Part shown: one piece after another, positions 25,345-32,874 of the stretch | How the letters are laid out: each line of letters begins with the position of its first letter | How positions within the stretch are numbered: the stretch's first letter is position 1 | Source: Vreelandella neptunia | GTDB lineage: Bacteria; Pseudomonadota; Gammaproteobacteria; Pseudomonadales; Halomonadaceae | NCBI RefSeq assembly: GCF_034479615.1 | Contig: NZ_CP140255.1 | Coordinates: 868,001-932,000 of the forward strand | Length of the DNA: 64,000 nucleotides | Direction: 5' to 3' | Translations under genes and position numbers: made by a program | Notes under the pieces: generated by a model | What the model was told of the DNA's origin: nothing | What the model saw: the letters and a program-made list of their open reading frames with translations, nothing else | The model's database searches: none

Positions 25345-25930
25345 CAGAATATTTTGGCACAGTGGCTTCTTGCTTGCGGGCGTTGGCTGCTGCAGCTGCC
25401 CAGCCACCACCTGATGCTGGATTACACCACACTTGATCTGCTAGTGGACGAGATTGTCCTCATCCAGCAAGGACGAAAAGGCGAGTCACCCAAACCGCTG
25501 CCATTCCGATACTTCGTAGCGCAGGCAAGGTATTGAGGGCGCCGAACGGGCATTGGGTATGTTTATTAATACGTTACCTATCCGCATCAGGCTGGGTACT
25601 AAAAGTGTGGCCGATGGCTTAAGCGAAACTCATAACGAGTTGGCCGAACTGCTGCACCACGAGCATGTCAATCTAGGTCTAGCCCAGCGTTGCAGTGCTT
25701 TGCCTGGGGGAGCCCCGCTATTCACGAGCTTGCTGAATTATCGATATAGTTCACCTCAACAAGAGGGGGGCACGCCGCTCATAGCTGGGAAGGCATTGGG
25801 CAATCGAGGTCGCACTAACTACCCGGTAGTGATGTCAGTAGACGACCTCGGCGAGGGGGGGGGCAAAAGTGTCGTTGCCTGGGTTAGCGCTGCGGCTATT
25901 CAATTAATTCAGCATGCTGAGAAGCTGTGA
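25345..25930 (+). pseudogene. Decayed NRPS condensation-domain fragment
   Basis: Two reading frames together spell part of an NRPS C domain. Frame one (25345-25536) gives LLQLPSHHLMLDYTTLDLL, containing the HHxxxD catalytic motif, and PFRYFVAQA. Frame two (from ~25523 to 25930) gives GIEGAERALGMFINTLP, then HEHVNLGLAQRCSA and TNYPVVMSVDDLG, all standard C-domain signatures of lipopeptide-type synthetases. From the usual family spacing, roughly 110 residues are missing between FVAQA and GIEGAERAL, and the junction changes frame. Nothing of an A or T domain is visible. The 3' end overlaps the last codons of the opposing formyltransferase gene. This is a remnant of a different NRPS from the three intact ones, whose C domains read differently. 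Confidence 0.85.
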
Positions 25931-26753
25931 TGTTGTTTTTTAGAGTTTCCAGCCCCTCGTGAAGCGTGGGAAAGAGGCTTTTATTGAAGTTTCTCCACCG
26001 TAATTCAATGATGGAGTCATCGGGTTCGATATGAGTTTCTAATAGATCGTAGATGACTTCGCCAGAATCAATTCCGCTGTCGACAAAGTGGAGTGAGGCG
26101 CCGGTCTTGTTGATAGCAGGAGTGCTTTCGGTCTCCATTGTCTGCCAGTTGATAACTTTTTTTCCTTGAGCCCCGTACAGTGCATCAAGTGTTGCCGAGG
26201 CACCTCGTCTTTGATAGGGAGAGTCTTGGCGCGTAATACCGGGATGGATATTGACGATCTTGCGATAAAAAGGACTCTGGGGGCGGATGAGCTCGTCTAG
26301 AATAACTAATAGTCCGTCAAGGACGACGACGTCTGCTTCGATTGCCACTAACTTCTCTAGCAAGCTTTTTTCAAACGTCGACTTCGCAGGGAGTCTATCG
26401 GGTGAGTCGCTTGGTAAGCGTCGGTAAGTGGATGGTATAGAGCAAAAGAGGTCGTCAATGTGGCGCCCCGACACTAAGAGCTCTTGTGGCAATATCCATG
26501 GCCTTCCAGGATGACGACAGAAACCATAGTCTTTGAGCTTCTCTTGGTCTTTTATTGAGCCTTCATCGTCATCATAAATCACTGTTTCCAGAGAGTAGGC
26601 ATCGCCTAGCGGAGTCTCGTTGAGAGATGTCACCAGATACTCAAGAGGGGACATCATGTACTGTTTCTCCCCCTTATACTCAATGTATTGCCCAGCTTTA
26701 TCGGCTGCAGCATTTCTCAGTGACAGGATATAAGCTAGTTTTAATTTAGACAT
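25896..26753 (-). CDS. N5-hydroxyornithine formyltransferase (PvdF-like)
   Basis: A 285-residue enzyme of the formyltetrahydrofolate-dependent formyltransferase fold. VNIHPGITRQDSPYQRRG and SATLDALYGA match the pyoverdine enzyme PvdF, where the N-x-HPG motif carries the catalytic Asn and His; a later Asp lies in HFVDSGIDSGEV. PvdF transfers formyl to N5-hydroxyornithine to make the hydroxamate ligand. The gene lies just downstream of the ornithine hydroxylase on the same strand (174-bp gap), which fits a two-step tailoring pathway. The start ATG at 26753 is preceded by only a weak GGG. The alternative of another sugar or Met-tRNA formyltransferase is unlikely given the match and the neighbours. 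Confidence 0.87.
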   Translation of the reverse strand: MSKLKLAYILSLRNAAADKAGQYIEYKGEKQYMMSPLEYLVTSLNETPLGDAYSLETVIYDDDEGSIKDQEKLKDYGFCRHPGRPWILPQELLVSGRHIDDLFCSIPSTYRRLPSDSPDRLPAKSTFEKSLLEKLVAIEADVVVLDGLLVILDELIRPQSPFYRKIVNIHPGITRQDSPYQRRGASATLDALYGAQGKKVINWQTMETESTPAINKTGASLHFVDSGIDSGEVIYDLLETHIEPDDSIIELRWRNFNKSLFPTLHEGLETLKNNITASQHAELIE

Positions 26754-26927
26754 GTTTTACCCATGCTTTTTAATAGTAGATGGTGGTCTTAAGGTGCATC
26801 AGTCATGCTGCTTCAACGCCTGTGCTCTAACCGAGAACGTATTGAAGAACGGCATCTAGTTGCTAAGTCCAGTGGCCAAGAGGTGGCCTGACCACTGCTA
26901 CGATTTATGAAAGTGAGTTGGTGAAAA

Positions 26928-28220
26928 CTAAGGTGTAGTAGCTGCCTCCTTGCAGGGTGAAGGGGCATAAAAAGCTGCTGCATGATCTAATGCATCGCAT
27001 ATCTCGCTTGTTCGTGCCGCCAAAATCGACAGCAGGGTATCGCTTAAACCATGGGTGGGCTCGCAGCTGCCTTGCAGGAAAATAGCCGGTTTGAACTCAG
27101 GCTTGGTGTAAAGCTGATAGTGGCGATTGACAGCAAACTCAGGCAGGTAGTCCGCGACGGGGGCCAGTAGCTGTTTATGGGTGTCGCGTACATAGCCGGT
27201 GGCTAACACTACTGCGTCGTAGCGGGTGATATCCGTATGACCAGTCTCTAAATCACGCACGTTTAGCTCAACGCCTTCAGGGCCTGCTTCACTGCCGATA
27301 ACCTCATGGCGGCGACGGAAGCGGTGGCGGGCCTGGCCGGTTACTTTTTGCTGATAGAACACATCGTAAATCTCCTGAATCAACGCCAAGTCAGGGGCTG
27401 AGTAGTTGGTGCTTTTGTACTCCTGCAGCAGTGCTTCCCGCTGGCCGGTGGGGTTGTTGAACACGTAGTCGGTGTATTCGGGGTTGAAAATCTCGTTGAC
27501 GAAGGGGCTATCGTCGGAGGGTTTAAAGGCCCATGCCCGGCTAATCAGATCCACCTGAATGCCTTCACGGCCATGCAGGTCAAGGAATATCTCAGCGGCG
27601 CTCTGGCCGGCACCGATCACGGCGATGCGTTTGGGGGCGTCTTGCTTCGCCAGCTCTCTCAGATAGTGGCTGGAGTGGAAGACCCGTGGGTCGTCTTTTA
27701 GCCCGGCGAAGCATTCAGGCACATTGGGCGCACCCCCCACGCTGATTACCAATGAACGGGTGAGCCTTTCCTGCACCGCGCCACTCTCATCCCGTGAACG
27801 CACGCGGAGGTAGGCGACCTCGTCGTTATCAGTTTCGGGCAGCACTTCAAACACATCCTCTCCATAGGTGCACTGGTGTTCAAAGTGGCTGGCAGTCCAG
27901 CTTAGGTAATCATTGAACTCATGACGGCTGGGGAAGAAGGTCTGCAGGTTGATAAAGTCCTGCAAGCGGCCTTTGCTGTGAAGATAATTGAGGAAGCTGA
28001 AACGGCTCCCAGGGTTACGCGGCGTGACCAGATCTTTGAGGAAAGAAATCTGCATATGGGCATTTTCCAGCAACATATGCGGGTGCCAGGCAAAGTAGGG
28101 CTGACGCTCAATAAACAAGGCATCCTTCGCTCGCCCTGCCTGGCGCTGTTCGTCGAGCGCAATGGCCAGGGCAATATTGGAGGGGCCGAAGCCGATGCCG
28201 ATCAAGTCGTGAATATGCAT
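26928..28220 (-). CDS. pvdA: L-ornithine N5-monooxygenase (PvdA/SidA family)
   Basis: A 430-residue flavin monooxygenase that hydroxylates the side-chain amine of L-ornithine using FAD, NADPH and O2, the first step to a hydroxamate siderophore. The FAD-binding motif GIGFGPSNIALAIAL is at residues 7-21, with the Pro replacing a Gly as usual for N-hydroxylases. The NADPH motif GAGQSAAEIFLDL is in mid-protein and ATGYVRD lies near the C-terminus. Length is typical for PvdA (~440). The start ATG at 28220 has GAGGAC upstream. A lysine-hydroxylating homologue (IucD) is the main alternative; the adjacent PvdF-like gene favours ornithine. The gene is divergent from the first exporter gene. Confidence 0.93.
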   Translation of the reverse strand: MHIHDLIGIGFGPSNIALAIALDEQRQAGRAKDALFIERQPYFAWHPHMLLENAHMQISFLKDLVTPRNPGSRFSFLNYLHSKGRLQDFINLQTFFPSRHEFNDYLSWTASHFEHQCTYGEDVFEVLPETDNDEVAYLRVRSRDESGAVQERLTRSLVISVGGAPNVPECFAGLKDDPRVFHSSHYLRELAKQDAPKRIAVIGAGQSAAEIFLDLHGREGIQVDLISRAWAFKPSDDSPFVNEIFNPEYTDYVFNNPTGQREALLQEYKSTNYSAPDLALIQEIYDVFYQQKVTGQARHRFRRRHEVIGSEAGPEGVELNVRDLETGHTDITRYDAVVLATGYVRDTHKQLLAPVADYLPEFAVNRHYQLYTKPEFKPAIFLQGSCEPTHGLSDTLLSILAARTSEICDALDHAAAFYAPSPCKEAATTP

Positions 28221-28298
28221 AAGAGTCCTCGTGGCTGACGAGCCAATAAAAAATCACTCCGCCGGAGGGGCGGCGTTACTGGCTTCCTTATCTAAGGA

Positions 28299-28317
28299 CG
28301 AATGAGAATAAGGCTTG
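28299..28317. promoter_or_regulatory. Weak Fur-like site in the pvdA/exporter divergent region
   Basis: The 19 bases 28299-28317 include AATGAGAATAAGG, which matches 9 of 13 positions of AATGATAATCATT. The site lies between the divergent pvdA and exporter genes, where an iron-responsive operator would be expected. Confidence 0.3.
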
Positions 28318-28394
28318 TTTACATAAAAATTGCTTAACTTTTTGCGTGAGCGGTTCGTCTGTATGGATAGGTGTCGCTTTCCAACGAGGTGAAT

Positions 28395-30059
28395 GTGCTT
28401 TCCTATCTGTTTCGTCGAACTCGCGGGTTGATGACCGCTGCTGCGCTGGCCAGCATTCTCTCGGGGCTTTTCAGCGTGCTGCTGATTGCCCAAATTAATG
28501 CGGCGTTAACCAGCGACTCCGCCAGCCGCGCCAATGCTGCCTGGGCCTTCGCGGGTATCGCCGTGGCCCTAATGGTCTGTCGGATGGTGTCGGCGGCGCT
28601 GTTTGAGCGGTTGGGGCAGCGTGCTCTGGCCGAGTTACGCAGTTTTGTCGCCCAGTGTGTGGCCGAGACCTCCTTTGCTCAGTTCGAGCGTGTGGGCAGT
28701 GCGCGGATCCAGTCAGCACTCACCGAGCACAGCAACAACGTGGCGGTGCTGTTCGTTAGCTTGCCGGTGATTTTGACCAATACGGTCATCGTGGTGGGGT
28801 GCTTGGGCTACCTGGCAATGCTTTCATGGCAGTTGTTTTTATTTGCACTTGGGGTGATTGGGCTGGGCGCTGTCGGCTACCACCTGGTGCACTTACGCGC
28901 TATTCATTACCTACAGTCCGCTTCATCCGAGCAGGATCGTCTGTTTGGACATTTCCGCGCGCTGACCGATGGTGCAAAAGAGTTGCGGCTACACCAACGC
29001 AAGAGCCGGGTCTTTATGGATCAGATACTGGGGGAGTCGGTTGAAGGCGTGCGGCGGCTGCGTACCTATGGCATGTCGCTGTTCGTGATCTCGACCAGTT
29101 GGGGGCAGTTCCTGATGTACGCCTTTATCGGTCTGGTGCTGTTTGTGTTGGCGGGCGATGGGCCTAATCAAACCCAGGTAATGACCGGTTTTGCCCTGGT
29201 GTTTGTATTTATGGTGACCCCCCTTGAAGGCTTGCTGATCAATATTCCGCGAATCAATATGGCGCGGGTAGCCGCTAGCCGAATTGATGACATCGCACGA
29301 GAGATGCCCCAGGGGCAGGAGAGACAAGCGACTACCCAGACTACCCAGATGCCTGCTTTGCAGCATCTTGAGTTGCGCGAAGTCACCCATCAGTACTACC
29401 ACGAGCAGAGCGATGACTTCTTTGAGCTGGGGCCGATTAATCTGAGCTTTACGCCGGGGGAAGTGGTGTTTCTGGTGGGGGGCAACGGTAGCGGTAAGAC
29501 CACGCTGGCCAAAGTAGTGGTGGGGCTTTACCCGCCGGAAGGTGGCGAGGTATTGCTCAATGGCGAGCGGGTGGAAGCGGATGGCTGGGATGCCTACCGG
29601 CAGCTTTTCTCGGTGGTGTTCTCAGACTTCCATCTCTTTGAGCGCCTGTTAGAGGCACCGCGTGATGGCCTGGACGAGGAGGGTAATCGCCTGCTGGCCA
29701 AGTTGCACCTGCAGCACAAGGTGCGGGTTGAAAACGGTGCGTTCACCACCCAAGCACTCTCCCAGGGCCAGCGTAAGCGTCTGGCGCTGGTGGTGTCCTA
29801 CCTTGAGGATCGGCCCTTCTTGGTGTTTGACGAGTGGGCGGCGGATCAGGATCCGTTATTCAAAGAGGTGTTTTACTGCGAGGTGTTGCCCGAGCTAAAA
29901 CGCATGGGTAAAGCGGTGCTGGTGATCACCCACGATGACTGCTATTTCCACCTCGCGGATCGGTTGGTGCGGCTGGAGAGCGGCAAGCTGTTGGCGACAG
30001 AGCCGATGGATGGTGAGCAGCCGACTAGTGAGGCGGTGGAGGCAAGTGTGACGTCCTAG
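28395..30059 (+). CDS. Cyclic-peptide/siderophore ABC exporter 1 (PvdE/SyrD family)
   Basis: A fused membrane-ATPase half transporter of ~554 residues. The N-terminal half has six hydrophobic segments (e.g. AALASILSGLFSVLLIAQI, FLMYAFIGLVLFVLAG). The C-terminal ATPase has Walker A GGNGSGKTTLAK, signature [11 protein letters not shown], and Walker [14 protein letters not shown], the version typical of PvdE-like exporters of pyoverdine precursors and lipopeptides. It probably moves the siderophore or its precursor from cytoplasm to periplasm. The start is uncertain: the GTG at 28395 has GAGG five bases upstream and is preferred; GTGs at 28371 and 28389 are in frame. A second gene of the same family lies at 34.9 kb. 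Confidence 0.92.
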   Translation: MLSYLFRRTRGLMTAAALASILSGLFSVLLIAQINAALTSDSASRANAAWAFAGIAVALMVCRMVSAALFERLGQRALAELRSFVAQCVAETSFAQFERVGSARIQSALTEHSNNVAVLFVSLPVILTNTVIVVGCLGYLAMLSWQLFLFALGVIGLGAVGYHLVHLRAIHYLQSASSEQDRLFGHFRALTDGAKELRLHQRKSRVFMDQILGESVEGVRRLRTYGMSLFVISTSWGQFLMYAFIGLVLFVLAGDGPNQTQVMTGFALVFVFMVTPLEGLLINIPRINMARVAASRIDDIAREMPQGQERQATTQTTQMPALQHLELREVTHQYYHEQSDDFFELGPINLSFTPGEVVFLVGGNGSGKTTLAKVVVGLYPPEGGEVLLNGERVEADGWDAYRQLFSVVFSDFHLFERLLEAPRDGLDEEGNRLLAKLHLQHKVRVENGAFTTQALSQGQRKRLALVVSYLEDRPFLVFDEWAADQDPLFKEVFYCEVLPELKRMGKAVLVITHDDCYFHLADRLVRLESGKLLATEPMDGEQPTSEAVEASVTS

Positions 30060-30098
30060 CAATCGCGCGCAGCTATATGCTGCGCTATTACATGACTG

Positions 30099-31070
30099 CT
30101 ATCGCTTAAACATGTCGTCCAGGCTAGTGGCGAACAGCAACTCTCGCATCCAGTTTTTCAACTGATCATGGTCGGCTTGTGCAAGCGCCGTTTCCACCCA
30201 CTCGGGTACCTCACCAAATTTAAAGGTGAGTTGCGTGCGCACCATATCGCGGGCTTCCTCCAAACGTCCTTCTTGCCGCCCTTCCTGCCGTTCTTTTTGG
30301 CGCCAGTTTTCTATGTTTTCTGCCAACATATCTCTGTCCTCCACTAAGCTATGTAACTGATCCAGATTGATGTCTGCATTCAACCGTTGCAGGTGGCGTT
30401 TGAGCCAACGGGTTAGAATTTTATCAATCCGCTCTTTGTTTGGGCCGTTCTGGATAATGCTGACGATCCTGTTTACTGCCTGTTGTAGCGAGGTGTGGTC
30501 GATCGAGGCTTTTTCAATTCCAAACACACCGCTTAAAGCACTGTGGCGCTGGGCTAATTCCTAATCAGTGTAGGCGCCTTCGTCTATTAAATAATAGCGT
30601 AAATGTGGCTGGTAGGGCTGTAAGAAAGCAGGAGGCTCGGGCTGCACCATGTCGTAAATATCTTGCTTGGCCTGCCAGCGTCGCGAACCATTATACAGCA
30701 CGATGGGAAATACCGGCGGTAGCCCTTGGCTGGCGGAGGTGGCGTTATTTTTCAATAGGTGATCGTAGAAGCAGGCGACGTAGTGCATGAGCCGAATCGG
30801 CATGGCGTGATCGATTGTAGATTGAAACTCGAGTAGCAGGTAAAGATAGACTTCTTGGGTAGCGCCTTGCCAATTCACTTGCACTGACCAGACCAAGTCT
30901 TCAAATTTATCTTCAAACAGCGGGGTAATGTAATTACCGCTGTGTAGCTGCAACGTTGTGAAATCCATCAGCTCGGCAATGCCTGGGGGTGTAAAGCCTT
31001 CAATGAGCTGTTGGACAAACTCGGGGTAGCTGAAGAGTTCTTTGTAGCCAGTGTCGTAGTGGTTAGCCAT
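30099..31070 (-). pseudogene. Rpn/YhgA-like nuclease gene split by an amber codon
   Basis: Rpn family (recombination-promoting nuclease, PD-(D/E)XK-like, formerly annotated as putative transposase). The reading frame begins MANHYDTGYKELFSYPEF at 31070 and shows EDLVWSVQV and YLYLLLEFQS, the presumed nuclease core, then YYLIDEGAYTD. It is then interrupted by TAG at 30561-30563. The same frame continues ELAQRHSALSGVFGIEKAS to RELLFATSLDDMFKR and stops at 30099. The continuation carries the normal Rpn C-terminus, including the charged RQEGRQEGRLEEAR segment, so one nonsense change splits an otherwise complete gene of ~323 codons. The open frame upstream of 31070 is out of context and overlaps the cytochrome gene. 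Read-through or a sequencing error could restore a full product. Confidence 0.85.
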
Positions 31071-31102
31071 GAGGTTTCCTGTCGTTTTACTACCTAAGAA
31101 TT

Positions 31103-31738
31103 CTAATCCAAATTTTTGCCTGCCACTTCCCCCCACATACGCGCCAGTACCCGGTCTTTGAGCCAGAAGCGGTGAATCAGCGCCATCATGATGTGGCCGA
31201 TGACTAATCCACCTAGCAGCCACGAGAGCGGGCCGTGAAGAAGCTCGGCTGGGGCGATCATCCAGGTGATATCGCGTTCCGCTTCGGGCAGCAGCTCCAT
31301 GCCATAAAAGCGTAGCGCCCCGCCGCGGCCGTACTGGCGCAAAATAGCGAAAGCGGGCAACCACATTAGTAGCCCATAAAAGGTGATATGGACAAAGCGC
31401 GCCAAGCGCCCACCTAGCCCTGGCGTGTAGGGTGGGCGTTGTTTGCGATTTATCCATGCCCAGCCAAGGCGCGCCAGCGTCACGATCAGAATCATAAATC
31501 CTAATGAGCCGTGAGGCCCGATGCTCGCCAAGAACAGCGTGATAGCGTTTTCGCCCATTCCTCTCCAGGCCAGCAACACGGTAAATTGCAGCGTGACCAG
31601 CGCGGCGGTCAACCAGTGAAGTGTACGGCTGACCCGCCCATAGCCGTTGGGGCTGTCTCGCCAGCCAATAGGCGTTTGAGCTGGCTTGCTTGTGAGATCA
31701 CTGTTTAACGCCGTGTTGTTTGCTGTTCCTTTAACCAT
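31103..31738 (-). CDS. Cytochrome b561-type membrane protein
   Basis: A 211-residue membrane protein with four hydrophobic segments and histidines in the pattern expected for di-haem b ligation (RTLHWLTAAL, IGPHGSLGF, RFVHITFYGLL, ELLHGPLSW). Prokaryotic cytochrome b561 proteins carry electrons across the inner membrane from quinol. The ATG at 31738 overlaps the stop of the siderophore-interacting reductase gene by 8 bases, implying translational coupling. From context, a role in ferric-siderophore reduction or supply of electrons for iron release is a reasonable inference; a superoxide-quinol oxidase role as in E. coli CybB is the alternative. Confidence 0.85.
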   Translation of the reverse strand: MVKGTANNTALNSDLTSKPAQTPIGWRDSPNGYGRVSRTLHWLTAALVTLQFTVLLAWRGMGENAITLFLASIGPHGSLGFMILIVTLARLGWAWINRKQRPPYTPGLGGRLARFVHITFYGLLMWLPAFAILRQYGRGGALRFYGMELLPEAERDITWMIAPAELLHGPLSWLLGGLVIGHIMMALIHRFWLKDRVLARMWGEVAGKNLD

Positions 31739-32687
31739 TGGCCTTGCCCAGGCGCCAGTAGCCCATGCTGGTAACGTACTGCTTGGGGAGCCCACACTCG
31801 TTGACCAAATAGCGACGCAGCTTCATGGCGACCTTGGTTTCAGCGGCGATCCAGGCGTAGAAGGGCGCACTGTCATCCAGGGTGGCGGGTTCCCAGAGTG
31901 GGCCGTCCTCATCGTCGCTTTCGTCATTGGTCGTGGCGTTAGTCGTGGCGCTGGTAGTAGCGTTAGCAGGCGTGCCGCCTAGCGCTTGAATTTCCGTATG
32001 TAACTCGATATCGCGCAGTGCCCTCATCAGCAGCTCACCGTGTTGGCAGCCGGGTTCAGCGTCACGGGCCAGCCAGCGCAATTTGGCGTTCTGGGGTAGC
32101 GGCTGAACATCGTCGTGGCGAGGCACTTCGAACAGCGCTTCGACCTTGGGTTTGAGCGGCAAATCATCAAGGGTTTCCAGAATACCTGCGGCGGCGGGGA
32201 GGGCGGTTTCATCGGCGATGATCAGAATACGGCGTACGCCTTGGGGCGGTTTCCACTCATAGCCCAATTTCGTACCTTCTGCGTTAGCGGCGGGGGCTGT
32301 CATGGCAAGGCGGTCACCGGGACGAGCGTGCATTGCCCAGCGCGAGGCGGGGCCATTGTCGCCGTGGAGTACAAATTCAACGTCCACCTCAGACTGCTCC
32401 GGGCGTAGGGCGCGGATAGTGTAGGTGCGCGCTGAGGGCCTTTGAGCATCCGGCAGTGCGCGGTAGGCGCCGTACCAGTCGTGCTCTTCCAGCTTGGCAA
32501 TCTCAAACAGCGGGTCGAGACTGCCACCGCCTTCGGGGAAGAACAGCTTGACGCGCTGATCCGGTGCGTAGGTCGCCATTTGGCTGACCTCTGGGCCAGT
32601 AAAAGTGAACCTGACTAATGAGGCGCTGACTTGGGTGCGCCGGGCGAGGGTGATATCGAAAAGCTGATAGCTCGGTTTAGCTGCCAT
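31731..32687 (-). CDS. Siderophore-interacting protein (FAD ferric-siderophore reductase)
   Basis: A 318-residue member of the ViuB/YqjH family, which reduces ferric siderophores in the cytoplasm with a flavin and NAD(P)H to release Fe2+. The N-terminal FAD-binding barrel has RFTFTGPEVSQM and RTYTIRALRPEQSEVDVEFV followed by HGDNGPASRWA, the hallmark of the family. The C-terminal domain has ILIIADETALPAAAGIL and FYAWIAAETKVAMKLRRYL. Between these lies an unusual Thr/Asn/Ala-rich then acidic insertion (~31920-31975) encoded by imperfect short DNA repeats. The ATG at 32687 has AGGAG upstream; an in-frame ATT/ATC-rich extension to 32738 would run through the promoter and Fur-like site, so is rejected. 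Overlaps the cytochrome b561 start. Confidence 0.93.
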   Translation of the reverse strand: MAAKPSYQLFDITLARRTQVSASLVRFTFTGPEVSQMATYAPDQRVKLFFPEGGGSLDPLFEIAKLEEHDWYGAYRALPDAQRPSARTYTIRALRPEQSEVDVEFVLHGDNGPASRWAMHARPGDRLAMTAPAANAEGTKLGYEWKPPQGVRRILIIADETALPAAAGILETLDDLPLKPKVEALFEVPRHDDVQPLPQNAKLRWLARDAEPGCQHGELLMRALRDIELHTEIQALGGTPANATTSATTNATTNDESDDEDGPLWEPATLDDSAPFYAWIAAETKVAMKLRRYLVNECGLPKQYVTSMGYWRLGKANG

Positions 32688-32725
32688 TGTGATGTCTCCT
32701 TTATATAAGGAGTCAATTGTAGTGC

Positions 32726-32744
32726 TAATTATTATCATTTAGAA
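32726..32744. promoter_or_regulatory. Fur-box-like site between reductase and permease genes
   Basis: The - strand reads AATGATAATAATTA, matching 13 of 14 positions of the Fur consensus core AATGATAATCATTA. Placed 39 bp upstream of the reductase start and 131 bp upstream of the divergent permease start, it could control both. Confidence 0.7.
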
Positions 32745-32874
32745 TCGTTGTTAGTTATTCAATCGCTAATTTCCATAAACTCGTTTGCATAAATAGTAAG
32801 GCTAAGAAAATGACGCTGCTGCCTACCACGTCTCTTTTGGCGAACTGTCCGGTTATCACAAAAGGGTGCTCGCT

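Noticed and set aside
26805-26891. 28-codon frame containing RIEERHLV, faintly like an IS5-type transposase end
   Set aside because: Too short, with no flanking inverted repeats or other transposase motifs; the rest of this 174-bp gap shows nothing.
31071-31457. N-terminal extension of the Rpn-like gene
   Set aside because: Low-complexity Arg-rich sequence overlapping the cytochrome gene antisense; family proteins begin at the MANHYDTGYKEL start.
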